From: Escarpia spicata
Taxonomy: Eukaryota > Annelida > Polychaeta > Sabellida > Siboglinidae
Assembly: GCA_963995525.1 (NCBI GenBank)
Contig: OZ023205.1
Location: 46,578,704-46,642,703 of the forward strand
Reading direction: 5' to 3'
Length of the DNA: 64,000 bases
Positions 12,701 to 24,700 of the stretch are shown here, in pieces. Position 1 is the first letter of the stretch. Every line of letters starts with the position of its first letter. The notes beneath the pieces were generated by a model, which made no database searches, was not told the origin of the DNA, and saw only the letters and a list, made by a program, of their open reading frames with translations. The position numbers and the translations under genes are program-made.

Positions 12701-15700
12701 TGAGAGGGCGTAACAAGATTGCGGATGCATGGGACCCGGGAGTGTACGTAGTGACAGAACAAAAGGACGACACATACGTAGTTGTACCGGCCAGGGGCCA
12801 CAAGAAACGCATAATTAACCGCCAAGACTTGCGGGTTTGTGTCCCAGAGACTGCGAAAGGGTCAAGACTGAGCAGACTAGGTCAAGGCAGTGAGGAAACT
12901 GACCACCCACCATACGAGGTGACAATCTCTGGTCAACCGAATAATAGCCATTTAGACTTGAACCCGGACGTAGAAGAATCAACTACTCCGAACACACCGT
13001 TACGACGGTCAACGCGAAGCAATGCGGGGTACCATAGTAATCCACACCGAGAACCTAGGTCCGTCCTTAGTTAATGATTTCAATTTATTATGTTAGCCGC
13101 GGCCGGCTAAAATTTAAACTTGGGGGACATGTAACCCTGGTGGATATTCTAGTACTATATATATATGTTAATTCACCAGAGGCCACTAGGGGTTAGAGGC
13201 CACACCCTGCTAGTTGAGCTAAACCGGTCAGCTATTGTATCAGGCGCAGTTTGCCCTGGGCCATTGACAGAGATACACCCACACTGGTAGAGTCTCTGGG
13301 CCCAGTAGTTCGTTTATACCTACGGTCTGGTAAGTTAGTCTTGTTATGTGTATGCGTTATTGGTAGTGGGGTTTTAATCATTGCATTGTATTAGATTATT
13401 ATTATATGATACATTAGAATAATACGTAACGTTAAATTTATTATTAATCGTGTTATGTTTCCAATTTAGACGGGGATTATAAGGGCGTGGCGGTTATATA
13501 TACTGGGTAGTTCAGTATTGTCATATAACTAATGCAACTGCATAGGCAGATGCTAGGTAATGTAGTGATACGAAGTACTATCTCGAATTCACTTGTGTGT
13601 ATTGCTATGTCTCTTATTGTTGAACTATCCAGTTGTAACATTATGTGATTATGTGTTACAGAACGTTGAGTATCCCTCTGGGAGCTGAAACATTGACAAT
13701 TCAATAAACTCTGTCGTGCCCAAACAAGCACAGTCGTCTGACTTGTTTACACATGCAGGTGTGAAAAACGTCCTGATGTATTTGAACTTGACCCACTAAT
13801 TAACTGTCCACCAAGCAGTAGCAGAACAGTTTATAATAATAATGATCCACAAGTTAAGTGGCAGTGATCTTCCTTTTATCATTCATGTGATGTTTATTGT
13901 GAGCAGGGCAGACAAATGGTTATCATACGTAGACAGGTACAGAAAGAAACTGACGTTTTCTATAAAAAGAACACGTTTGCCTATCAATGGCATGTATTTC
14001 CTATTGTTGCCATTTCTGCCGGGCAGAAACAGTTTCTGCCCGGCTGAAATCAAACAACCCTGTAGGTAATTATTAATCAAATGTTTTTTGGTGAATCATA
14101 GTTACAGATCATTAAGGGTTATGATGGAAATCAAATGTTGACATGTTTACTGCATTTTGGGGGGCTGTGTCAGCCTTCTTCTCATGTGATGTAGAGTACA
14201 AGGAGAAAGCTTGTCTCCTTTGTTATTTGCTATTTACCTGAATGATTTCGAACACTGTTAGTCACAATTATAATGGACTTGACATGACAGCTGGTGAAAT
14301 TTACAACCTTAGTGATGATGATGTAGACATTTTCTTGCAAATGTATGTTCTACTATATGCTGATGATACTAGAATGATTCAATCAAATACAGATTTCTTG
14401 TATATAGCGGAACTATGTCAACTCTTCTAATGGTTGACATGTGGTTGTTTCAGGATGACCCCTTAGAATGTAGGCACAACTGTTCAGGGGTCTAGAGGGT
14501 GTTGTGTGTCTGTTGACCCAAGCATCTGCCAGTGACCAATTACAGATTAGTCACACTTTCCACCAGCAACCACAGTGAGGTGTGACAGATGTTGTGGGAA
14601 AAGGGATTAGTTGAACAAAAGAACTGCTAGCCTGCTAGATCATCTGCTGCAGTATACCATTTAGTTAGCAAATTTAGCATTTTAGGGGACCTTTGGTGCC
14701 CTTAGAATGATTCAATCAAATACAGATTTCTTGTGTACAGTGGCACTACCACATGAAATGTCTATGCAAAATTTGAGAAAAAGTTATTAAGAGTTTTTTT
14801 TTTAAATAGGCAAAATGTGAAAATTTGGGGTCCTTTTTGGGGGGTCATTAGGTGCCCTTAGAATGATTCAATCAAATACAGATTTCTTGTGTACAGTGAC
14901 ACTACCACATGAAATGTATATGCAAAATTAGAGAAAAAGTTGCTGAAAAGTTTTTGGAAAAAATAGGCAAAATGTTACAGTTTTGGGGTCCTTGGAGGCC
15001 CTAGGGAGCCCTTAGAATGATTCAATCAAATACAGATTTCACGTGCATAGTGGCAGTGCCCTCAGATATGTCTATGCAAAATTAACAGTACAGTCTGTAC
15101 CACCACAGCACAGGTGCGATATACATCCAAGTATGTAGAGTCGCCGATCCTACCAAGTCTTAGTTCGGACGCGATCCAGGAGGCACAACGTTATGATCCG
15201 GTTTTGGGTCGAGTCTGGCAATACATAGACAGAGGGCGAGAATCGACACTCGGAGAAAGACGGAAAGAACAACCAGCAGTAGCGAAACTGCTACAACAAT
15301 GGGACCGCATTCAGGTCTGTTCAGGAAAATTGTGCAGAACCCTAATAGACCCAATGAGTGGAGAAAAAGTAAGCCAGTTGTTGTTACCGCGTACAATGAG
15401 AGAGGAGGTATTACAAGAATTACATGATCGGATGGGACATCAAGGCATTGATAGAGTTGAGAAGCTAGTACGAGCAAGATTCTACTGGCCGAATATGCGT
15501 TCCGACATCCTGAATTGGATTTTGAAGTGTGATCGTTGTAATCTTGCAAAGATGCCACATTTCAAGGTACGGACTCCAATGAATAGTATTGTGACAAGGG
15601 GCCCATTAGAAGTCATCGCAATAGACTTCACACTTCTCGAACCAGCTAGTAACGGCATTGAGAATGTCCTGGTCATGACCGACGTGTACAGTAAATACAC

Positions 15701-18700
15701 AATAGCCGTGTCGACGAGAAACCAAACAGCCCTAACGGTAGCTAAAACCCTGGTACGGGAATGGTTTCTGCGTTATGGAGTTCCGTGTCGTATACACTCT
15801 GATCAAGGGAGATGTTTTGACGCAAAAATTGTCAATGAGTTGTATAAGATATACGGTATCGAGAAATCTCGTACGACACCGTACCATCCCATGGGAAATG
15901 GACAATGTGAGCGATACAACAGAACAATGCATGGATTGTTACGCACACTGACACCCGCTCAGAAGACCAAATGGCCGGAATATTTGCTAGAACTTACGTA
16001 TGCATATAATGTGACCCCTCATGCTGCAACGGGGTTTAGTCCATTCTATCTCATGTTCGGTCGTGTTCCGCGCTTACCGATCGATATCAAATTGCACAGT
16101 GACGACCCCCTCCAATTACAAACGGTTCATGGAGCCAACCTGGACTGGGTTGACTATCATCAGGCTAGACTGACAAGTGCCTATGCTAAAGCTACGGAAC
16201 AGCTGAAGTTAGACATTGCTAAACGAAAAGCAAGTTATGACAAGCATGTCGGGGAGAATGCACTGCGAGTTGGGGAACGTGTACATTTACGCAATAGGGT
16301 GAGAGGGCGTAACAAGATTGCGGATGCATGGGACCCGGGAGTGTACGTAGTGACAGAACAAAAGGACGACACATACGTAGTTGTACCGGCCAGGGGCCAC
16401 AAGAAACGCATAATTAACCGCCAAGACTTGCGGGTTTGTGTCCCAGAGACTGCGAAAGGGTCAAGACTGAGCAGACTAGGTCAAGGCAGTGAGGAAACTG
16501 ACCACCCACCATACGAGGTGACAATCTCTGGTCAACCGAATAATAGCCATTTAGACTTGAACCCGGACGTAGAAGAATCAACTACTCCGAACACACCGTT
16601 ACGACGGTCAACGCGAAGCAATGCGGGGTACCATAGTAATCCACACCGAGAACCTAGGTCCGTCCTTAGTTAATGATTTCAATTTATTATGTTAGCCGCG
16701 GCCGGCTAAAATTTAAACTTGGGGGACATGTAACCCTGGTGGATATTCTAGTACTATATATATATGTTAATTCACCAGAGGCCACTAGGGGTTAGAGGCC
16801 ACACCCTGCTAGTTGAGCTAAACCGGTCAGCTATTGTATCAGGCGCAGTTTGCCCTGGGCCATTGACAGAGATACACCCACACTGGTAGAGTCTCTGGGC
16901 CCAGTAGTTCGTTTATACCTACGGTCTGGTAAGTTAGTCTTGTTATGTGTATGCGTTATTGGTAGTGGGGTTTTAATCATTGCATTGTATTAGATTATTA
17001 TTATATGATACATTAGAATAATACGTAACGTTAAATTTATTATTAATCGTGTTATGTTTCCAATTTAGACGGGGATTATAAGGGCGTGGCGGTTATATAT
17101 ACTGGGTAGTTCAGTATTGTCATATAACTAATGCAACTGCATAGGCAGATGCTAGGTAATGTAGTGATACGAAGTACTATCTCGAATTCACTTGTGTGTA
17201 TTGCTATGTCTCTTATTGTTGAACTATCCAGTTGTAACATTATGTGATTATGTGTTACAGAACGTTGAGTATTCCTCTGGGAGCTGAAACATTGACAATT
17301 CAATAAACTCTGTCGTGCCCAAACAAGCACAGTCGTCTGACTTGTTTACACATGCAGGTGTGAAAAACGTCCTGATGTATTTGAACTTGACCCACTAATT
17401 AACTGTCCACCAAGCAGTAGCAGAACAGTTTATAATAATAATGATCCACAAGTTAAGTGGCAGTGATCTTCCTTTTATCATTCATGTGATGTTTATTGTG
17501 AGCAGGGCAGACAAATGGTTATCATACGTAGACAGGTACAGAAAGAAACTGACGTTTTCTATAAAAAGAACACGTTTGCCTATCAATGGCATGTATTTCC
17601 TATTGTTGCCATTTCTGCCGGGCAGAAACAGTTTCTGCCCGGCTGAAATCAAACAACCCTGTAGGTAATTATTAATCAAATGTTTTTTGGTGAATCATAG
17701 TTACAGATCATTAAGGGTTATGATGGAAATCAAATGTTGACATGTTTACTGCATTTTGGGGGGCTGTGTCAGCCTTCTTCTCATGTGATGTAGAGTACAA
17801 GGAGAAAGCTTGTCTCCTTTGTTATTTGCTATTTACCTGAATGATTTCGAACACTGTTAGTCACAATTATAATGGACTTGACATGACAGCTGGTGAAATT
17901 TACAACCTTAGTGATGATGATGTAGACATTTTCTTGCAAATGTATGTTCTACTATATGCTGATGATACTAGAATGATTCAATCAAATACAGATTTCTTGT
18001 ATATAGCGGAACTATGTCAACTCTTCTAATGGTTGACATGTGGTTGTTTCAGGATGACCCCTTAGAATGTAGGCACAACTGTTCAGGGGTCTAGAGGGTG
18101 TTGTGTGTCTGTTGACCCAAGCATCTGCCAGTGACCAATTACAGATTAGTCACACTTTCCACCAGCAACCACAGTGAGGTGTGACAGATGTTGTGGGAAA
18201 AGGGATTAGTTGAACAAAAGAACTGCTAGCCTGCTAGATCATCTGCTGCAGTATACCATTTAGTTAGCAAATTTAGCATTTTAGGGGACCTTTGGTGCCC
18301 TTAGAATGATTCAATCAAATACAGATTTCTTGTGTACAGTGGCACTACCACATGAAATGTCTATGCAAAATTTGAGAAAAAGTTATTAAGAGTTTTTTTT
18401 TTAAATAGGCAAAATGTGAAAATTTGGGGTCCTTTTTGGGGGGTCATTAGGTGCCCTTAGAATGATTCAATCAAATACAGATTTCTTGTGTACAGTGACA
18501 CTACCACATGAAATGTATATGCAAAATTAGAGAAAAAGTTGCTGAAAAGTTTTTGGAAAAAATAGGCAAAATGTTACAGTTTTGGGGTCCTTGGAGGCCC
18601 TAGGGAGCCCTTAGAATGATTCAATCAAATACAGATTTCACGTGCATAGTGGCAGTGCCCTCAGATATGTCTATGCAAAATTAAAGAAAAAGTTGCTGAA

Positions 18701-21700
18701 TGGTTTCTGAGATACGGCAGCTAACAGCGGACGGCGGACGCAGAGTGATGGGACTAGTCCCTTGGACCTTCGGCCAAAGGACTAAAAAGCTGTTCAAGCA
18801 CACAATTCCACAACTTTCTTTCGGCTTGTGCTCATAAATACAGAGCAAAATACAACACAAATAACAATGACTGCAGTCTTTATCACACATCTACTACCTG
18901 CAAGTTGATGACAATGACATCGACTGCAGATGACACCCCCGCAGGGATGAGTAGTTCCTTCGTCTCAGACGTTGGGAGACCACCCGCTCCCACCAGGGAG
19001 CTCACCCATGGGCACGAGGAAGAATTCTGAAAGTAAAAGAAAAAAATTCGCTAAATGTATCCAGAATGTTTGCATAAATTAATTGACGGATCCATACATG
19101 ACCTGTTGCCTAGCAAGCCATAAAAAAGGCTGCCAAACTCGTGGAGCATTTGCATATTCCATCCTATATATTGTTGAAATTCTCGCCCCGAACATTTTTC
19201 TTTATAACAAAAACAGGTTCTTTTACTTCCCCTCGCATAGACACCAGATAGAAGGGAATTCCCCAAGTTTCGACACGGCAACCGAACCAGTACCGAACCA
19301 CCGTCCTGTGGCACCAGAATTCGAACCCCGATCCCTCCGAACTCTAACCACTCGACCACTGCACCCCACATGACACTCACCGATATATCCTGGTTGTTAG
19401 TGCACTCAGACGCATTGTTGACACAGCTGCCATCTAGTGGACACCACACACAACCAAACTTTGTTTCCGTACAACGAGCACAGCTGAAAATAGTTTCAAA
19501 AATTATATCAATTTATATATTATGTGACATGGTTGGAAATGACTACTATCAATGATGTAATACAATACTTAACAATAACTTTATTGTCATTTATATAACT
19601 GTGTGTGTGCATGAATGCATGCATGTAAACATGTGTATGTGTGCATGCGCAGAAGTATTTGGGAATTTAATAATCACAAACCTTAACTACCTTTGGTCAA
19701 CTAATGAAAACTCATTGTACAAAGACTTAATGTTCCATGTCCGTAGGTTCAACCAACCTGTCCATGAAGGAGCACTGGTAGACAAAGACTGGCCTCGAGG
19801 CAACCTTTGTGTCATTCATCACAACACTGAACTCCAGCTTCACAAAACCTACAACATCAAACACATCTTCTATTGTTTGATGCCCCAAACATTTGAGGGT
19901 GGTACATACACAAGGCGCAGTGATGCTTTCGCCAACACAAGGGGTGTACAATTTACATAGCATTTTTGTCATACATAGTAGTACTCTGATACTAAAATGT
20001 AGAATTAGCCAAACAAATCAATTTTATGATCTGAACATTAAAATATACAAATTTCTTACAAATTACTTAATGTAAAATGTTTAAAACGTATGAAACAATA
20101 ATCTATGAAGACAACCCCACTATTCTATGCATCATTTATTTAGTTTCTTTGCTGTTTACAAATTTGCTAATTACTCTTGTAATTTTTAGTAATTATGCTC
20201 CTGGTGTAATAGGTGTTTCATAATTATTGCACTGCGATAAAGATGGCATACAATAAACATTGTCAGATGGTTACTTGGATATCTCCGACTTCACATAAAT
20301 GTTGATTGAAACTTAGTTGTGAGGTGACTGTATTACCAAGGTGACCTTAGTTGTGAGGTGACTGTATTTCCGAGGTGACCGTAAAACAAGGTTCAGCTGT
20401 ATTGCTTTTCAGTGCAAGAATGTTGAGATAGATAACCAGATGGTGAGGGGTGAAGGGGCGGTACCTGTGTCTTTGGGCACTGATGGGGTGGATATGAAGG
20501 GTCGACAGGTGACCGTGTCAGAGGTCACACCCTCTGTCGTACTACTCAGCTTCAGCTGGGTCGACTGAAGTTCACATCCGAGTCCCGACTGATCCACAGT
20601 GAGTTGTACATTGCGCAGGTTCACAACAAACTATAACAAAGTTTACAATAAACTGTCAACAAGCAAACACATAAGTTGTCATATAGACAGGGAACCTGTT
20701 CATATCATCAACATGTAATCTGAAATGATTACAATTAGCAGATACCAAATTTCACAGGGTTCTGTCAATAGTCTCAAAGCCATTTTCAAAGTCAAAAAGC
20801 ATAGTATCATGAATGTGTAAAATTCATCATCAGAATGGAGGAATGCCAAGGATTTAGGGTGAAAATGAAATTTCAGACAAAATTATGTCAAGTTTTTTGC
20901 ACAGGATAGCTATAGTTTCAGGTGATTCTGAAGTGATGGGGAAGGTAAATCCAGATTTTCTGCCGAGCTACAGCGAAAGCATGCTGTGAGATAGATGATC
21001 TCAGTGGCCTGGGTTACCAGTTGTGAACTTTTGACCATACAAGGGAGAATCACGACACACAAACCAACCTACCTTTGTATCGCGGAATCTTGATTGGTCA
21101 ACCATGTATGGGGTCAAGGCACTGATGGCTGGACAGCCACTGCCTAGAAAGGAGACCCAGTTGTGGGCGATGTCCGAGCCTGCGCACTCGGTGGGCAGCG
21201 TGCACCTACAGTCAGTGAGACAGTGGTCAGAAGATACTCATAGAGGTAACAAGGTAACTAGTGCTGACAGAAAGCTGGTGCCTGAGTGTATGAGGAGCAT
21301 AAGAGGAGTGAGACAGCCAGTTTGTGTAACTCAGAGACAGAGACTCGAAACAGACAGACAGACAGACAAACAGACAAAAAGTGCTGGAATGAAAGTTTCA
21401 AGCAGGAGATGAATCACGGATACCTGTTCTGTAGCTTATAGCAGCCGGGGGTGCTGATGCGACATGACGGTTATGACCATTGACTCACCTGTTCTGTAGC
21501 ATGTACCAACCATAGTGGGGGTCTGAGGTGAGATGACCATTGACTCACCTGTTCTGTAGCATGCAGCAGTCACCGTGGGGGGGTCTGAGGTGAGATGACC
21601 ATTGACTCACCTGTTCTATAGCATGCACCAGCCACAGCGGGGTTTGAGGTGAGATGACCATAGACTCACTTGTTCTACAGCATGCACCAGCCACAGCGGG

Positions 21701-24700
21701 GTTTGAGGTGAGATGACCATTGACTCACCTGTTCTACAGCATGCACCAGCCACAGCGGGGTTTGAGGTGAGATGACCATAGACTCACTTGTTCTCTAGCA
21801 TGCACCAGCCACAGCGGGGTCTGAGGTGAGATGACCATTGACTCACCTGTTCTACAGCATGCACCAGCCACAGCGGGGTTTGAGGTGAGATGACCATAGA
21901 CTCACTTGTTCTCTAGCATGCACCAGCCACAGCGGGGTTTGAGGTGAGATGATCATAGACTCACTTGTTCTCTAGCATGCACCTGCCACAGCGGGGTTTG
22001 AGGGGAGATGATCATAGACTCACTTGTTCTCTAGCATGCACCAGCCACAGCGGGGTTTGAGGGGAGATGATCATAGACTCACTTGTTCTCTAGCATGCAC
22101 CAACCACAGCGGGGTTTGAGGGGAGATGATCATAGACTCACTTGTTCTCTAGCATGCACCAGCCACAGCGGGGTTTGAGGTGAGATGACCATAGACTCAC
22201 TTGTTCTCTAGCATGCACCAGCCACAGCGGGGTTTGAGGTGAGATGACCATAGACTCACTTGTTCTCTAGCATGCACCAGCCACAGTGGGGTTTGAGGTG
22301 AGATGACCATAGACTCACTTGTTCTCTAGCATGCACCAGCCACAGCGGGGTTTGAGGTGAGATGATCATAGACTCACTTGTTCTCTAGCATGCACCAGCC
22401 ACAGCGGGGTTTGAGGTGAGATGATCATAGACTCACTTGTTCTCTAGCATGCACCAGCCACAGCGGGGTTTGAGGGGAGATGATCATAGACTCACTTGTT
22501 CTCTAGCATGCACCAGCCACAGCGGGGTTTGAGGTGAGATGACCATAGACTCACTTGTTCTCTAGCATGCACCAGCCACAGCGGGGTTTGAGGTGAGATG
22601 ACCATAGACTCACTTGTTCTCTAGCATGCACCAGCCACAGCGGGGTCTGAGGTGAGATGACCATTGACTCACCTGTTCTATAGCATGCACCAGCCACAGC
22701 GGGGTTTGAGGTGAGATGACCATTGACTCACCTGTTCTATAGCATGCACCTGCCACAGCGTGGTTTGATGTGAGATGACCATTGACTCACCTGTTCTATA
22801 GCATGCACCTGCCACAGCGGGGTTTGAGGTGAGATGATCATAGACTCACTTGTTCTCTAGCATGCACCAGCCGCAGCGGGGTTTGAGGTGAGATGACCAG
22901 AGACTCACTTGTTCTCTAGCATGCACCTGCCACAGCGTGGTTTGATGTGAGATGACCATAGACTCATTTGTTCTCTAGCATGCACCAGCCACAGCGGGGT
23001 TTGAGGTGAGATGACCAGAGACTCACTTGTTCTCTAGCATGCACCAACCACAGTGGGGTTTGAGGTGAGATGACCATAGACTCACTTGTTCTCTAGCATG
23101 CACCAGCCACAGCGGGGTTTGAGGTGAGATGACCATAGACTCACTTGTTCTCTAGCATGCACCAGCCACAGCGGGGTTTGAGGTGAGATGATCATAGACT
23201 CACTTGTTCTCTAGCATGCACCTGCCACAGCGGGGTTTGAGGGGAGATGATCATAGACTCACTTGTTCTCTAGCTTGCACCAACCACAGCGGGGTTTGAG
23301 GGGAGATGATCATAGACTCACTTGTTCTCTAGCATGCACCAGCCACAGCGGGGTTTGAGGTGAGATGACCATCCATAGACTCACTTGTTCTCTAGCATGC
23401 ACCAGCCACAGTGGGGTTTGAGGTGAGATGACCATAGACTCACTTGTTCTCTAGCATGCACCAGCCACAGCGGGGTTTGAGGGGAGATGATCATAGACTC
23501 ACTTGTTCTCTAGCATGCACCAACCACAGCGGGGTTTGAGGGGAGATGATCATAGACTCACTTGTTCTCTAGCATGCACCAGCCACAGCGGGGTTTGAGG
23601 TGAGATGACCATAGACTCACTTGTTCTCTAGCATGCACCAGCCACAGCGGGGTTTGAGGTGAGATGACCATAGACTCACTTGTTCTCTAGCATGCACCAG
23701 CCACAGTGGGGTTTGAGGTGAGATGACCATAGACTCACTTGTTCTCTAGCATGCACCAGCCACAGCGGGGTTTGAGGTGAGATGACCAGAGACTCACTTG
23801 TTCTCTAGCATGCACCAGCCACAGCGGGGTCTGAGGTGAGATGACCATAGACTCACTTGTTCTCTAGCATGCACCAGCCACAGCGGGGTTTGAGGGGAGA
23901 TGATCATAGACTCACTTGTTCTCTAGCATGCACCAGCCACAGCGGGGTTTGAGGTGAGATGACCATAGACTCACTTGTTCTCTAGCATGCACCAGCCACA
24001 GCGGGGTCTGAGGTGAGATGACCATTGACTCACCTGTTCTATAGCATGCACCTGCCACAGCGTGGTTTGATGTGAGATGACCATTGACTCACCTGTTCTA
24101 TAGCATGCACCTGCCACAGCGGGGTTTGAGGTGAGATGATCATAGACTCACTTGTTCTCTAGCATGCACCAGCCGCAGCGGGGTTTGAGGTGAGATGACC
24201 AGAGACTCACTTGTTCTCTAGCATGCACCTGCCACAGCGTGGTTTGATGTGAGATGACCATAGACTCATTTGTTCTCTAGCATGCACCAGCCACAGCGGG
24301 GTTTGAGGTGAGATGACCAGAGACTCACTTGTTCTCTAGCATGCACCAACCACAGTGGGGTTTGAGGTGAGATGACCATAGACTCACTTGTTCTCTAGCA
24401 TGCACCAGCCACAGCGGGGTTTGAGGTGAGATGACCATAGACTCACTTGTTCTCTAGCATGCACCAGCCACAGCGTGGTTTGATGTGAGATGACCATAGA
24501 CTCATTTGTTCTCTAGCATGCACCAGCCACAGCGGGGTTTGAGGTGAGATGACCATTGACTCACCTGTTTTATAGCAAGCACCAGCCACAGCGGGGTTTG
24601 AGGTGAGATGATCATAGACTCACTTGTTCTCTAGCATGCACCAGCCACAGCGGGGTTTGAGGTGAGATGATCATAGACTCACCTGTTCTCTAGCATGCAC

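Larger units (their letters stand above)
7383..13751 (+). mobile_element. Ty3/gypsy LTR retrotransposon, near full length
   Basis: Layout: 5' LTR 7383-8004, primer site 8007-8024, gag 8060-9019, pol 9007-13074, polypurine-like end before 13130, 3' LTR 13130-13751. Both LTRs are 622 bp and I saw no difference between them, so insertion is recent. They begin TGTAA and end TTACA. A 4-bp target duplication, CATG, flanks the element (7379-7382 and 13752-13755). Domain order protease-RT-RNase H-integrase defines Ty3/gypsy. It is inserted antisense to plexin in the intron 1540-18897. The only visible lesion is the protease active site. Confidence 0.95.
11492..18684 (+). repeat. 3594-bp tandem duplication (copy A 11492-15085, copy B 15091-18684)
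   Basis: Both copies contain the 3' third of pol, the 3' LTR and 1334 bp of downstream flank (RT relic and 155-bp units). The offset is 3599 bp and a 5-nt filler, cagta, lies at the join (15086-15090). I found one difference: ATCCC in copy A versus ATTCC at about 17271. Copy A and copy B otherwise look identical, so the event is very recent or an assembly artefact. Confidence 0.9.

Noticed and set aside
13842..14080. 75- and 65-codon ORFs, also at 17441-17679
   Set aside because: No domain, overlapping on both strands, and repeated only through the 3.6-kb duplication.
19317..19375. tRNA gene
   Set aside because: Box A and B are present but the acceptor stem does not pair and the anticodon arm is not convincing; a SINE head fits better.
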